From assembly GCF_000622405.1 (NCBI RefSeq), contig NZ_JASF01000005.1, positions 1,736,001 through 1,800,000 on the forward strand: a DNA stretch of 64,000 bases, given 5' to 3'. Source of the stretch: Sulfitobacter donghicola DSW-25 = KCTC 12864 = JCM 14565. Its GTDB lineage: Bacteria > Pseudomonadota > Alphaproteobacteria > Rhodobacterales > Rhodobacteraceae. The notes beneath the pieces were generated by a model that saw only the letters and a list, made by a program, of their open reading frames with translations, did no database searches and was not told the origin of the DNA. Both the position numbers and the translations under genes were made by a program. Of the stretch, positions 27,503 to 37,741 are shown one piece after another. Position 1 is the first letter of the stretch; each line of letters starts with the position of its first letter.

Positions 27503-28608
27503 TGTCTCTGTCTGCGCTCAACCAGCGCCGCTGGCGCAATTTTACCCGCAATCGCCGCGCCTTCTGGTCGCTGTGGATTTTTGCGGTTGTTTTCACCCTG
27601 TCGCTATTCGCTGAGTTTTTGGCGAACGACAAACCCATCGTGGTGAACTACCGCGGTGAATATTTCGCCCCGATCTTCAAATTCTACCCCGAGACAGCCT
27701 TTGGCGGAGATTTCCAGACCGAAGCGGCCTATCGCGACCCAGAGGTGAAATGCCTCATCGCAACAGGCGGTTCCGAGCTGTGTTTTGACGATCCCGAAGG
27801 CTATATCGAAGATGCCCAAGACGGGGTGATTGAGGGAGAGCCGATCGAAAAAGGCTGGGCGATCTGGCCGCCGATCCCCTACAGCTATGATACTGCCGTT
27901 GATCGCCCCGGGGCTGCTCCGCTGCCGCCCAATGGCGAGAACCTGCTAGGGACTGACGGCACCAAACGCGATGTGCTGGCACGTGTGATCCATGGTTTCC
28001 GCCTGTCGATTGGCTTCACTTTGGTTGTGACGGGCCTGTCTACGATTATTGGTATCGCTGCTGGTGCCGTGCAGGGGTTCTTTGGCGGTTGGGTTGATTT
28101 GATCTTTCAACGGATCATCGAAATCTGGACCTCAACGCCCTCGCTTTATGTCATCATCATCATGTTCGCGATTTTAGGGCGCAGTTTCTGGCTGCTGGTG
28201 TTCTTGCTGGTACTATTTAGTTGGACGGCCCTTGTCGGGGTTGTTCGCGCTGAATTCTTGCGTGCGCGCAATCTTGAATACGTCCGCGCTGCCCGCGCCC
28301 TTGGCGTGGGGAACGTGACCATCATGTTCCGTCACATGTTGCCAAACGCGATGGTTGCGACGCTGACCATGCTGCCGTTTTTGATCACAGGTACGATTTC
28401 GTCTCTGGCTGTTCTCGATTTCCTAGGCTTTGGCCTGCCGTCCTCTGCGCCGTCACTGGGTGAACTGACCTTGCAGGCGAAACAGAACCTTCAGGCCCCT
28501 TGGCTGGCGTTCACGGCCTTCTTTACCTTTGCAATCATGCTGTCGCTGCTTGTGTTTATTTTTGAAGGGATCCGCGACGCGTTTGATCCCAGAAAGACGT
28601 TCTCCTGA
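27502..28608 (+). CDS. yejE: Peptide ABC transporter permease, YejE type
   Basis: A 368-residue second permease. It has an N-terminal transmembrane helix (about 18-38), a YejE-characteristic periplasmic insert of about 100 residues (AAYRDPEVKCLIATGGSELC), then a membrane core with EYVRAARALGVGNVTIMFRH as coupling helix. Start and stop codons each share one base with the neighbouring genes, indicating coupled translation. Confidence 0.94.
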   Translation: MSLSALNQRRWRNFTRNRRAFWSLWIFAVVFTLSLFAEFLANDKPIVVNYRGEYFAPIFKFYPETAFGGDFQTEAAYRDPEVKCLIATGGSELCFDDPEGYIEDAQDGVIEGEPIEKGWAIWPPIPYSYDTAVDRPGAAPLPPNGENLLGTDGTKRDVLARVIHGFRLSIGFTLVVTGLSTIIGIAAGAVQGFFGGWVDLIFQRIIEIWTSTPSLYVIIIMFAILGRSFWLLVFLLVLFSWTALVGVVRAEFLRARNLEYVRAARALGVGNVTIMFRHMLPNAMVATLTMLPFLITGTISSLAVLDFLGFGLPSSAPSLGELTLQAKQNLQAPWLAFTAFFTFAIMLSLLVFIFEGIRDAFDPRKTFS

Positions 28609-30188
28609 TGGCTCCGCTTTTGGATGTAAAAGATCTGACTGTTTCCTTCCGACAGGATGGCAAGCTGACGCCAGCCGTTCGCGGTGTCTCCTTTCACCTA
28701 GAGCGCGGCGAGACCGTAGCACTGGTGGGGGAAAGTGGCTCGGGCAAATCGGTCTCGGCCCTCAGCACCGTTAGCCTGCTGGGGGATACCGCCCATGTCG
28801 AAGGGTCGGTCACCTATGAAGGCCAGCAGATGATCGGCGCGGATGAAGCGCTGCTGCGCAAGGTGCGCGGCAATGACATCAGCTTTATCTTCCAAGAGCC
28901 GATGACATCACTGAACCCGCTGCACACAATCGATAAACAGCTGGCTGAATCGTTGGCCCTGCATCAGGGGCTAACCGGCGATGCGCTCAAGGAACGTATT
29001 CTGGAGCTGTTGGTGAAGGTCGGCATCAATGACGCCGAAAGCAGGCTCGGCTCTTACCCGCACCAGCTATCTGGCGGGCAGCGCCAGCGCGTGATGATCG
29101 CGATGGCGCTGGCGAACAAACCCGACGTGCTGATCGCGGATGAACCTACAACCGCGCTAGACGTTACCATTCAGGCCCAAATCCTTGATCTGCTGCACGA
29201 GTTGAAAGAAAGCGAAGGCATGGGCCTGTTGTTCATCACCCATGATTTGGGCGTTGTGCGCAAAATCGCGGATCGTGTCTGCGTGATGAAACAGGGTGAG
29301 ATTGTTGAGCAGGGGCGCACAGCCGAGATTTTCGACAATCCCCAACATGACTATACCAAAAAGCTGCTTGGCGCCGAACCAACAGGTAGCCCTGCACCTC
29401 TGAAAGAAGATGCAGAAGAAATTGCCGCAACAGAGAATCTGAAAATCTGGTTCCCGATCCAAAAAGGCCTGATGCGCCGCACGGTGGGCCACGTGAAGGC
29501 TGTCAATGACGCCACGCTCAGCGTGAGGGCAGGGGAGACGATCGGGATTGTCGGCGAAAGCGGCTCGGGTAAGACCACGCTTGCCTTGGCAATGATGCGG
29601 TTGATCGCCTCTGAGGGGGGGATCACCTTTATGGGCAATGATGTGCGTAAATGGTCTACGAAAGAGTTGCGGCATTTGCGCAAAGACATGCAGATCGTGT
29701 TCCAAGACCCCTTTGGCAGCCTGTCACCACGTATGACCTGCATGCAGATCATCGCCGAAGGGCTGGGGATCCACAACATCGATCCAGAGCGCAACAAACG
29801 TGAGCTGGTCCATGACGTGATGATCGAGGTCGGCCTAGACCCAGCTACGATGGATCGCTACCCACATGAATTTTCCGGTGGCCAACGCCAGCGCATCGCG
29901 ATTGCGCGTGCCATGGTGCTGCGTCCGCGTCTGTTGGTGTTGGATGAACCGACCAGTGCGCTGGATATGACCGTACAGGTGCAAATCGTTGATCTGCTGC
30001 GCGATCTACAGGTGAAATACGGGCTGGCCTATCTATTCATCAGCCACGACCTAAAGGTCGTTCGGGCGATGTCTCATCGTGTGCTGGTGATGAAACGTGG
30101 CGATGTGGTGGAATATGGCGACGTAGATGCGCTGTATGATAACCCCCAAACGGAATACACCCGCAGCCTGTTGCAGGCCGCTACCTAA
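28608..30188 (+). CDS. yejF: Peptide ABC transporter double ATPase, YejF type
   Basis: A 526-residue fusion of two ABC ATPase domains. The first has Walker A GESGSGKS (about 42-49), signature [15 protein letters not shown] and Walker [13 protein letters not shown]. The second has GESGSGKT (about 318-325), [15 protein letters not shown] and [12 protein letters not shown]. It powers peptide import through YejB and YejE. A hairpin overlaps its stop codon. Confidence 0.95.
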   Translation: MAPLLDVKDLTVSFRQDGKLTPAVRGVSFHLERGETVALVGESGSGKSVSALSTVSLLGDTAHVEGSVTYEGQQMIGADEALLRKVRGNDISFIFQEPMTSLNPLHTIDKQLAESLALHQGLTGDALKERILELLVKVGINDAESRLGSYPHQLSGGQRQRVMIAMALANKPDVLIADEPTTALDVTIQAQILDLLHELKESEGMGLLFITHDLGVVRKIADRVCVMKQGEIVEQGRTAEIFDNPQHDYTKKLLGAEPTGSPAPLKEDAEEIAATENLKIWFPIQKGLMRRTVGHVKAVNDATLSVRAGETIGIVGESGSGKTTLALAMMRLIASEGGITFMGNDVRKWSTKELRHLRKDMQIVFQDPFGSLSPRMTCMQIIAEGLGIHNIDPERNKRELVHDVMIEVGLDPATMDRYPHEFSGGQRQRIAIARAMVLRPRLLVLDEPTSALDMTVQVQIVDLLRDLQVKYGLAYLFISHDLKVVRAMSHRVLVMKRGDVVEYGDVDALYDNPQTEYTRSLLQAAT

Positions 30189-30200
30189 AAAGATAGCGGC
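30177..30200. terminator. Hairpin overlapping the yejF stop
   Basis: Seven-base perfect arms GCCGCTA and TAGCGGC with a ten-base A-rich loop, at the junction of convergent yejF and the D,D-carboxypeptidase gene. There is no T run, so termination is only a possibility. Confidence 0.3.
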
Positions 30201-30207
30201 AGCCGCG

Positions 30208-31722
30208 TTAGCCAGGTCCGATCATAAGGCAGCTGACATTGCGTGCCTTTAGGCGCTGACAGGCAAGATCGGCGGTTTCGCGGGTCATCCCGAGGAAATT
30301 CGCGTCAAACCCCTGTGGTTTGCGAATGACCTTGCGCAGGGAGCCATCCAATGTCGCCATTTCTGCAAGGGCCGTTTTGATTAGTACTTTTTCAGCGGCA
30401 TAGCGGCTACCAAAACGCCCGACGTTTACACCCCAATGACGCCCACCCGAGGTCGAAACCCGTGTTACAACTTCCTGCGGGGCCGCTGGTTTCTTGGCTT
30501 TTGGTTGTGCGCCGATCACGACCAGACCTTTTGGCCTTAGGGCCGGCCTGACAGTGGTTGTTGCGGCTGCTAAAACAACGTTGGGCTGGGTTGTGACCTG
30601 TGCGTCGGGTTCCAGTCTTACCCGTTGTTTCGGAGGCGTTTTGACGGCTTCCGCTACTGCGTCGGCAATTGCAGAGCTTAGGACATCGCTGATGCCGCCA
30701 TCGCTTGGGGTATCAGCAACAAGCACCGGAGCGTTAGATCCAGGTCGTAGTTTGGGCCGCGGAGAGGTTTTTACCGCGCGGATGAGACGAATTGTTTTAC
30801 CTTTTGCACCTGCCGCAGGTTTATCCGCAGGGGTGTCTTGCTGTGGTTTGCCCTCGGCGATGTAATCGGGCAGCGCTGGCTTGCGCAGGCGGGCACGTGA
30901 TGGCGCGCGGCGGAACCCAAGGTCCATCAACTCGGCAACTTTCGCGTTACGGGATGTGGTGGATTTGCCACCAAAAACGGTCACGATGATCCGCTCGTTT
31001 CCGCGCTCGGCAGAGGCGGTTAGGTTAAAGCCAGCCGCGCGTGTGTACCCCGTTTTGATCCCGTCCGCTCCTTTGTATGAGTTCAGGAAGCGGCGGTTCG
31101 TATGGTTTACCTTACGAACGCCAGCATCTGCGGTGATCCGCGAAAAGAGGTTATAATACTGCGGGTAATCATACAGCAGGTGACGGCCCATGATTGTCAT
31201 ATCGTGCGCGGTTGATTGGTGCCCTGCTTCGGTCAGGCCATGGGCGTTTTTGAATGTTGTACGGGTCATGCCCAACTGTTTGGCCGTGCGGTTCATACGG
31301 CGGGCAAATCGCGCCTCGGAGCCCGAGATCGCTTCGCCGATGGCTGTCGCCGCGTCATTGGCTGATTTCACCGCTGCGCCACGGATGAGGTAACGCAAGG
31401 CAATACGTTGACCCGTCTTTAGACCCAATTTGCTGGGCGGCTCGGCAGCGGCATTTTTGGAAATGCGGACTTTGGTGTCCAATGAAATCTCGCCGCGTTC
31501 GATGGCCTGAAACGCGATATAAAGCGTCATCATCTTGGTGAGGGAGGCAGGGTGCAGGCGCGTGTTGGCATTGCGCGCATGCAGAACTTTGCCAGTCCGC
31601 GCATCAATGACATAGGCGGCATAGGGGGCTGCCATCGCGCTCATCGGAACGAGCACAAGCATCCAAATTGCCGCTAAAACGAATAGCCCTAAACGAGCCG
31701 GCTGCACGCGCCGAACCTTCAT
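30208..31722 (-). CDS. D-alanyl-D-alanine carboxypeptidase with SPOR domain
   Basis: A 504-residue penicillin-binding protein of the S11 family. It has a signal peptide (about 1-31), SLTK at 60-63, SAN at 120-122 and KTG at 223-225: the full serine active site. A proline/lysine-rich linker (about 290-415) leads to a C-terminal SPOR domain (about 425-504, starting GGRHWGVNVGRFGS) that binds denuded septal peptidoglycan. It trims pentapeptide side chains, probably at the division site. Confidence 0.94.
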   Translation of the reverse strand: MKVRRVQPARLGLFVLAAIWMLVLVPMSAMAAPYAAYVIDARTGKVLHARNANTRLHPASLTKMMTLYIAFQAIERGEISLDTKVRISKNAAAEPPSKLGLKTGQRIALRYLIRGAAVKSANDAATAIGEAISGSEARFARRMNRTAKQLGMTRTTFKNAHGLTEAGHQSTAHDMTIMGRHLLYDYPQYYNLFSRITADAGVRKVNHTNRRFLNSYKGADGIKTGYTRAAGFNLTASAERGNERIIVTVFGGKSTTSRNAKVAELMDLGFRRAPSRARLRKPALPDYIAEGKPQQDTPADKPAAGAKGKTIRLIRAVKTSPRPKLRPGSNAPVLVADTPSDGGISDVLSSAIADAVAEAVKTPPKQRVRLEPDAQVTTQPNVVLAAATTTVRPALRPKGLVVIGAQPKAKKPAAPQEVVTRVSTSGGRHWGVNVGRFGSRYAAEKVLIKTALAEMATLDGSLRKVIRKPQGFDANFLGMTRETADLACQRLKARNVSCLMIGPG

Positions 31723-31897
31723 GGTAACCTGCCTAATTTTGCCTCTGGCCCTCGATTTTTCGAGTGACCTTATTGTTTGTTAGCTAAAATCTAGCACAAA
31801 TTGGTGCCTCTGATAACCCATATTTTTCACGGATTTAGGACATATTCTGCGCTGCGGCATAGCAGATATAGGGGCAGCAAAGCGTTAAACCACAACA

Positions 31898-31936
31898 CCC
31901 GCCAATGTGGCGGGAATGTGGCAGCATTTGGGCGGG
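31898..31936. repeat. Two adjacent small hairpins
   Basis: CCCGCC / GGCGGG with a five-base loop (31898-31914) is followed closely by GGGCG / CGCCC with a five-base loop (about 31930-31945 region start). They lie in the roughly 240-base gap between the carboxypeptidase promoter side and the 3' end of the CHMI-like gene. Neither has a T run, so a terminator role is not clear. Confidence 0.3.
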
Positions 31937-31961
31937 TTTCGCCCCATTTCAAAACGCCGAT

Positions 31962-32285
31962 TCAATCCAATGTGGTTGAGGCATAGTGCGGCTCAAGAAA
32001 GCCAAGCTCGATCCCCAGAATGCAAGGGGAGGGGATGAGGGGGGTAAGTGCGGTTTGTAACTCAGCCAAAAGAGCCTGCATAAAGGCATCATCGCGGTGC
32101 GGTTTGTTAAGCATCCGCAATCGCAACAGGGCATGGGTATGATGTGTGTCCTTGATCGGATGCGCGCGCCCCTTGCATTGCCCTGCGCCTGAATCGATCG
32201 CGCTAACAACAGTCTCGATCGTTGCCAGAATAGCCGAAGCATCGAGGGTCAGCTGGGAAGAATATGAAAAGTCTGCTTGTGGCAT
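31962..32285 (-). CDS. 5-carboxymethyl-2-hydroxymuconate isomerase-like protein
   Basis: A 107-residue protein of the CHMI (tautomerase superfamily) type. It opens MPQADFSYSSQLTL, placing a proline at position 2 as the possible catalytic N-terminal base after Met removal. No other homoprotocatechuate pathway gene is nearby, so the true substrate is unclear. ATG at 32285 has cggaga upstream. It sits 13 bases after the HAD hydrolase gene and is probably cotranscribed with it. Confidence 0.7.
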   Translation of the reverse strand: MPQADFSYSSQLTLDASAILATIETVVSAIDSGAGQCKGRAHPIKDTHHTHALLRLRMLNKPHRDDAFMQALLAELQTALTPLIPSPCILGIELGFLEPHYASTTLD

Positions 32286-32298
32286 GAAAATCTCCGTT

Positions 32299-32994
32299 TC
32301 AAAGGGATTGCAAAAGGTCGGGCAAGGCGCCGAGATCTTTGATTTCGTGGAATTTGGGGTGATCGGGCGCGGTGGCATGTTCGATCGCCCAAGTCAGACC
32401 GTGGGGCACGTAAACGCCCCAACCCCCTGCTTGGATCATGGGGATGACATCTGACGCCATCGAGTTCCCGATCATCAGCCCTTGATCTGGTCCGGTGCCG
32501 TGTTGGTTAAAGATACGCGTGTAGGTGTCGGCCGTCTTTGCCGAAACAATCTCGATGCCGTCAAACAGGTCGCGTAGGCCGGATTGAGCCAGCTTTCGTT
32601 CCTGATCCAACAGGTCACCTTTTGTCACAACCAATACTTTGTGACTGTGACGCAGCGCGTCGATGGTGTCGGCGGCGTGGGGCAGCAGCTCAACAGGATG
32701 GCTAAGCATATCGCGCCCCGCATCCAGCAATTGGGTGATGACCGCAGCAGGGACGCGGCCGTCCGTCACTTCAATCGCGGTTTCGATCATAGAAAGCGTG
32801 AACCCTTTGATACCGAACCCGTAATGGGGCAAATTGCGCCGCTCAGCGTCAAGCAGTCGGGCCATCAGGGTCTCTCTCTCGGTGAAATCTGCCAAAAGAT
32901 CGGCAAAATGATCCTGAGTAAGGGCAAAGAAACGTTCATTGTGCCAAAGAGTGTCATCCGCGTCGAAACCAATGGTGGTCAAAATGCTCGTCAT
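32299..32994 (-). CDS. HAD family hydrolase
   Basis: A 231-residue haloacid dehalogenase-type phosphatase. Motif I is DADDT with nucleophile Asp11 and acid Asp13. The helical cap follows (about 20-95), then motif II VVTKGD, a lysine in SAKTADTY and motif IV GNSMASDVIPM. The substrate is unknown. It is divergent from clpS and lies before the CHMI-like gene. Confidence 0.88.
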   Translation of the reverse strand: MTSILTTIGFDADDTLWHNERFFALTQDHFADLLADFTERETLMARLLDAERRNLPHYGFGIKGFTLSMIETAIEVTDGRVPAAVITQLLDAGRDMLSHPVELLPHAADTIDALRHSHKVLVVTKGDLLDQERKLAQSGLRDLFDGIEIVSAKTADTYTRIFNQHGTGPDQGLMIGNSMASDVIPMIQAGGWGVYVPHGLTWAIEHATAPDHPKFHEIKDLGALPDLLQSL

Positions 32995-33101
32995 ATCGCC
33001 TAGGTTTCCCTTTCTGGAATGCGCCTCTTTTCTAAAGGGGCGTGAACGTTATATAGACGGGGCAACACCCCGATGAACACGCAATTATCGCAGGAGCAGC
33101 A

Positions 33102-33440
33102 ATGCACCTTGACCCGATCACAATGGCAGACCCGCAAGACGGTGACGATACCGAACTGCTGACCAAAGAGAAGCCCAAAACAAAGCGGCCGCCGATGTAT
33201 AAGGTGATGTTGCTGAACGATGATTTCACGCCGATGGAATTCGTAGTGCATGTTTTGGAACGCTTTTTTGGCCTCAACCATGCACAAGCGTTTGAAATCA
33301 TGCTGACCGTTCACAAAAAAGGTCTGGCCGTTGTTGGCGTCTTTAGCCACGAGATTGCCGAGACAAAAGTGGCCCAAGTCATGGATTTTGCGCGCCGCAA
33401 TCAGCACCCGTTACAGTGCACTATGGAAAAAGAAGAATAA
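33102..33440 (+). CDS. clpS: ATP-dependent Clp protease adaptor ClpS
   Basis: A 112-residue adaptor that delivers N-degron proteins to ClpAP. The core has [20 protein letters not shown] (about 31-50) and the histidine-containing loop after it, then [18 protein letters not shown]. The N-terminal 28 residues are a polar tail. ATG at 33102 follows a caggag site. The next gene starts three bases after the stop, so clpS heads a four-gene row to hemF. clpA is not adjacent here. Confidence 0.96.
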   Translation: MHLDPITMADPQDGDDTELLTKEKPKTKRPPMYKVMLLNDDFTPMEFVVHVLERFFGLNHAQAFEIMLTVHKKGLAVVGVFSHEIAETKVAQVMDFARRNQHPLQCTMEKEE

Positions 33441-33443
33441 GCG

Positions 33444-34436
33444 ATGCTCGATTCGCGATTGCCGCTGGCACTGGATGGTGGCGGCCTTGAATGGCCTGCC
33501 GAGGGTTTGATTGCCGTGTTTGGCCCCCCTGCGGATGCCGATCTGGACGGGATTCCAAAAGACCGTGCCGAAATTATCCAAGATTTCTATCCAGCTAACG
33601 CAGCTTGGCAGGCGCGCGGCTATTCTGTCGCTTTGAACAGTGGTGATGCGTATTCCGCCGCCGTAGTCTGCCTTCCGCGCGCAAAATTGGAAGCGCGTGC
33701 CATGATCGCCGAGGCCTGCGCGCTAAGCGACGGGATCGTCGTGATCGACGGCCAAAAAACGGACGGAATCGAAGGTATCTTAAAGGCGATGAAGGCCCGT
33801 GTGACCGTTCACGGCCCCATTACCAAAGCCCATGGAAAATTATTCTGGATCGAGGCCCCTGCCGCAGATTGCTTTGCTGATTGGGAAGCTGGGCCAGAAC
33901 TGACCGAGGGGGGCTTTTGGACCGCACCTGGTGTGTTTTCGGCAGATGGTGTTGATCTTGCATCGGCGCTGCTGGCGGATGAGTTGCCAGAAAAATTGGG
34001 CAAACAAGTCTGCGACCTTGGCGCTGGCTGGGGGTTCCTATCCGCCCATGTTTTGACCCGCGAGGACGTTGAGGCCGTTCATCTGGTCGAAGCCAACAAC
34101 ATGGCGTTGGAATGCGCACGGCGCAATGTGACCGACCCACGGGCGGAATTTCACTGGGCTGATGCAACGGATTGGGCGCCTAGCGTAAAGATGGACACGG
34201 TTGTGATGAACCCACCCTTCCACGTTGGGCGCGCGGCCGAGCCACAGATCGGGCAAGCCTTCGTCGCCTCCGCCGCGCGGCTATTGGCCCCGCAAGGCCA
34301 TCTTTGGATGGTGGCGAATCGCCATTTGCCTTATGAAGCAGAGCTGAAAACCCGTTTTGCACAGGTCGAAGAGATCGGCGGCGATGCGCGGTTCAAGCTG
34401 TTCCATGCGTCCCGTCCGTTGCGAAAACGGCGCTGA
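33444..34436 (+). CDS. rsmC: Class I SAM methyltransferase, RsmC-like
   Basis: A 330-residue protein with a degenerate N-terminal methyltransferase-like half (about 1-150) and an active C-terminal half with CDLGAGWGFLSAHV (SAM site, about 190-203) and NPPFHVG (base-flipping amino-methyltransferase motif, about 252-258). This two-domain layout is that of RsmC, which makes m2G1207 in 16S rRNA; RlmG is an alternative. Confidence 0.85.
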   Translation: MLDSRLPLALDGGGLEWPAEGLIAVFGPPADADLDGIPKDRAEIIQDFYPANAAWQARGYSVALNSGDAYSAAVVCLPRAKLEARAMIAEACALSDGIVVIDGQKTDGIEGILKAMKARVTVHGPITKAHGKLFWIEAPAADCFADWEAGPELTEGGFWTAPGVFSADGVDLASALLADELPEKLGKQVCDLGAGWGFLSAHVLTREDVEAVHLVEANNMALECARRNVTDPRAEFHWADATDWAPSVKMDTVVMNPPFHVGRAAEPQIGQAFVASAARLLAPQGHLWMVANRHLPYEAELKTRFAQVEEIGGDARFKLFHASRPLRKRR

Positions 34437-34455
34437 CACGACCAGAGGACTATAT

Positions 34456-35256
34456 ATGTCATTCTCTATTTCCGGAAAAACCGCAATTGTTACAGGTGCT
34501 GCAAACGGCATCGGCCTCGCCATCGCGCGCAGCTTTGCGGATAAAGGTGCCAATGTTATGTGCGCCGACATGGACGAAAAGAAGCTCAAGGAAGAGCTGG
34601 GCGATGCCCGTGACGAGGGGAATATCCGCTTTTTCGCCGGTGACCTGCGCCAGCGCCTCACGATTGCGAATTTGGTTTCAGCCACAATCGACGCTTTTGA
34701 AGAGATCGATATTCTGGTCAATGCCTCAAGGCAGGTGATCCCTACCTCTGCTTTGGATGTCGATGATAACTCGGTTGAAACCCTGCTAGAGCAAAACGTG
34801 ATGACGGCGATGCGGCTGAGCCAGCAGGTGGCTAAACGCATGATTAAACAAGCGGATGAAGATCGCGAAGGGCAGCTGGGTAGCATCATCAACTTTAGCT
34901 CGGTTGCCTCGAAAAATGCACATCCCGAATTGATGGGCTATTCGATGGCCTCTGCCGCAGTGGAGCAGCTGACGCGCTCTATGGCTTTGTCGCTTGCACC
35001 GCACCGCATTCGTGTGAACGCGGTTTCGTTTGGATCGGTCATGTCTACATCCCTCAAGACGGCGGTTGCCGAAAATCGGGAATGGCGGGACGATATCCGG
35101 TGCCACACTCCTCTGGGCCGAATTGCCGCGCCTTCCGAACTGGTCGATACGGTTCAGTTTTTGGCGGCAGAAAGCTCTAGTTTCATGACTGGTGAAGTGA
35201 TGGTGGTAGATGGCGGGCGTTCGTTGCTGGATGCCGTAAGCGCGCCGGCCCACTGA
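34456..35256 (+). CDS. SDR family protein lacking the catalytic lysine
   Basis: A 266-residue short-chain dehydrogenase/reductase fold. The cofactor motif TGAANGIG is at 13-20 and Ser148/149 and Tyr162 are present. However the YxxxK motif reads YSMAS, with Ser166 in place of Lys, and the NNAG motif is replaced by NASR (89-92). Catalysis by the usual SDR mechanism is therefore doubtful. It could be a binding or regulatory protein. ATG at 34456 has agagga upstream; it lies between rsmC and hemF. Confidence 0.85.
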   Translation: MSFSISGKTAIVTGAANGIGLAIARSFADKGANVMCADMDEKKLKEELGDARDEGNIRFFAGDLRQRLTIANLVSATIDAFEEIDILVNASRQVIPTSALDVDDNSVETLLEQNVMTAMRLSQQVAKRMIKQADEDREGQLGSIINFSSVASKNAHPELMGYSMASAAVEQLTRSMALSLAPHRIRVNAVSFGSVMSTSLKTAVAENREWRDDIRCHTPLGRIAAPSELVDTVQFLAAESSSFMTGEVMVVDGGRSLLDAVSAPAH

Positions 35257-35312
35257 TATTGGGCGGGGAAAAGCCCCCGCCGAACATGATATTTTTATTT
35301 GAAAGCAAAGAT

Positions 35313-36203
35313 ATGAGCGTACAGTTCGAAACCGAGAAGAACCGCGCAAGCGCATGGTTCCGCACCCTTCGAGACGATATCGTTTCTGCGTTTGAAGCCC
35401 TCGAAAATGACCACTCGACAGGTCCCCTGACCGATATGGGCGCAGGTCAATTCGAAGTTAGCACAACCAAACGAACCTCGGATGACGGGTCCGATGCAGG
35501 GGGTGGCCTGATGAGCGTAATGCGCGGTGGCCGCGTTTTTGAAAAAGTAGGGGTCAATATCTCGACCGTTTACGGAACATTGGGGGATCGCGCGCAAAAG
35601 GCGATGGCCGCGCGTGGGGTTCCGGGGATGGCAGATGATCCGCGCTTTTGGGCTTCGGGGATCAGCCTTGTTGCGCATATGCAAAACCCGCATGCGCCTG
35701 CTGTGCATATGAATACACGCATGTTCTGGACACCGGGTGCGTGGTGGTTTGGCGGCGGCTCTGATCTGAACCCTTGTATCGAATATGATGATGACACGGC
35801 CCATTTTCATGCGACTCAGAAAGAATACCTAGATCCGCATGGCACCGAGATTTACCCAAAGCTGAAAGAGTGGGCGGACGAGTATTTTTATATCCCTCAC
35901 CGCAACCGTGCCCGTGGCGTTGGCGGCATCTTTATGGATGATCGCAACACAGGTGATTGGGAGGCAGATTTTGCTCTAACCCAAGACATCGGTCGCGCCT
36001 TTCTGCCCGCCTATGTGCCATTGGTCGAAAAGCGCAAAAAGCAGGATTGGGACGCGGCGGACAAGGACGCGCAATTGGTCCATCGCGGCCTCTATGCCGA
36101 GTATAATCTGGTCTATGACCGCGGCACAAAATTCGGCCTAGAGACAGGTCACGATGCCAATGCGGTGCTGATGAGCCTGCCTCCATTGGCCAAGTGGATT
36201 TAA
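35313..36203 (+). CDS. hemF: Oxygen-dependent coproporphyrinogen III oxidase
   Basis: A 296-residue enzyme that turns coproporphyrinogen III into protoporphyrinogen IX with O2. Family blocks include NPHAPAVHMNTRMF (about 125-140), WWFGGGSDLNP and the C-terminal EYNLVYDRGTKFGLETG. Normal family length. ATG at 35313 (MSVQFETEK) is preferred; two in-frame ATGs lie upstream (35259, 35286). It is the last gene of the clpS-rsmC-SDR-hemF row. Confidence 0.95.
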   Translation: MSVQFETEKNRASAWFRTLRDDIVSAFEALENDHSTGPLTDMGAGQFEVSTTKRTSDDGSDAGGGLMSVMRGGRVFEKVGVNISTVYGTLGDRAQKAMAARGVPGMADDPRFWASGISLVAHMQNPHAPAVHMNTRMFWTPGAWWFGGGSDLNPCIEYDDDTAHFHATQKEYLDPHGTEIYPKLKEWADEYFYIPHRNRARGVGGIFMDDRNTGDWEADFALTQDIGRAFLPAYVPLVEKRKKQDWDAADKDAQLVHRGLYAEYNLVYDRGTKFGLETGHDANAVLMSLPPLAKWI

Positions 36204-36280
36204 GCGCAGAAAAATAGCTGCCATATACATGTTGTTTCTGTCTTGACGTAGGCTGGCGGCTATCATAGGTCACGGCCCAC

Positions 36281-36357
<77 letters not shown>

Positions 36358-36629
36358 TTTCCCCCCTCTCTCAAAATACGCTTGGGCGAATTATCTACCT
36401 GCGGTGGTGTTTTGAATGGCGGCTTTAATAATGTTACAAAATCGCGCGCATTTCCTCTTGATTGTTACATTTTGCGCAAGGCAATATCACTAAGATGTTA
36501 GGCGCCCCACAGGCATAGACCGAAAACAGTGGGGGATCTGACGTGACAAGGAGGATCAGAGCGCATAGCGTTTTGATTAAGGACAAGCGATGCACGGTTA
36601 TCGTGGCGCGACCAATGGGAGGAAGACCA

Positions 36630-37670
36630 ATGAAATTCACACGGAAATCATTTCTAGGTATGGCGGGCGCAATCGCGCTTGCTGCTGGTATGGGGGCTGC
36701 TCCTGCTATGGCGCAGGACGTTACATTGCGCATGCACCAGTTCCTGCCAGCGCAAGCGAATGTGCCTAACCTGATTCTCTACCCTTGGGCGGACCGCGTT
36801 GAGGCAGCCAGCGAAGGCCGCATCAAGATTGAGCGTTACGCCTCCATGCAGCTGGGCGGGTCTCCTCCAGAATTGATGGACCAAGCGATTGATGGCGTTG
36901 CCGATATCGTCTGGACCGTTGTCGGCTATACCCCGGGTCGGTTCCCAAGCACCGAGGTATTTGAGCTGCCGTTCATGATGAATAACGCCCGCGCCGCGTC
37001 TTCGGCCTATTGGCAGATGTTTGAAAAGCACATGAAAGATACCGAGTTTAAGGACGTTAAAATCCTTGGCACATGGGTTCACGGCCCCGGTGTGATCCAC
37101 TCGAGTGAAGCTGTGGAAACACCTGCGGATATGGCGGGTCTGAAGATGCGTGGCGGTTCCCGCCTGGCGAGCGTCCTTCTGGAAAAGCTGGGCTCTACAC
37201 CCGTTGGTATGCCCGTTCCAGCGATCCCAGAGGCGCTGAGCAAAGGCGTTGTCGATGGCACCACAATCCCCTGGGAAGTTACGGGTGCCCTCAAAGTGCC
37301 TGAGCTGGTGAAAAACCACACCGAGTTTGACGGCGAAGCGCTGTACACGCTTACATTTGTTCTGGCGATGAACAAAGACAAGTTCGACAGCCTTGATCCA
37401 GAGCTTCAGAAAGTCATCGAAGATAACTCCGGTCTTGAGTTCTCGATCCTTGCTGGTGGTACGATGGCCGATTCTGACGGCCCTTCACGCAAGGCAGCAG
37501 CTGATGCTGGGAACAACATCGTCACAGTTTCTGGCGATGGTGTTCAAGTTTGGAAAGATGCTGCCCAGCCTGTTTATGCCGAATGGTTGGCAGACATGGA
37601 AAGCAAAGGCATCGACGGTCAGGCGCTGATCGACGAAGCGCGCTCGCTGATGAATTCCTACAGCGAATAA
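36630..37670 (+). CDS. dctP: TRAP transporter substrate-binding protein, DctP type
   Basis: A 346-residue periplasmic protein with a signal peptide (about 1-29, ending APAMAQ). The DctP fold is shown by LKMRGGSRLASVLLEKLG (about 172-190), where an Arg usually pairs with the substrate carboxylate, and by PEALSKGVVDG. It captures an organic acid for a sodium-driven TRAP importer; the substrate cannot be named. ATG at 36630 has gggagga upstream. dctQ and dctM follow. Confidence 0.93.
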   Translation: MKFTRKSFLGMAGAIALAAGMGAAPAMAQDVTLRMHQFLPAQANVPNLILYPWADRVEAASEGRIKIERYASMQLGGSPPELMDQAIDGVADIVWTVVGYTPGRFPSTEVFELPFMMNNARAASSAYWQMFEKHMKDTEFKDVKILGTWVHGPGVIHSSEAVETPADMAGLKMRGGSRLASVLLEKLGSTPVGMPVPAIPEALSKGVVDGTTIPWEVTGALKVPELVKNHTEFDGEALYTLTFVLAMNKDKFDSLDPELQKVIEDNSGLEFSILAGGTMADSDGPSRKAAADAGNNIVTVSGDGVQVWKDAAQPVYAEWLADMESKGIDGQALIDEARSLMNSYSE

Positions 37671-37741
37671 GACAGTATAGTCTGAACATCAGCGCATCGG
37701 GGGAAACTCCGGTGCGCTGCCTTTATCTACAAGGGCTAAAC

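Noticed and set aside
36243..36266. TTGACG and TATCAT before the tRNA as a promoter
   Set aside because: The two hexamers are only 12 bases apart, too close for a sigma-70 promoter.
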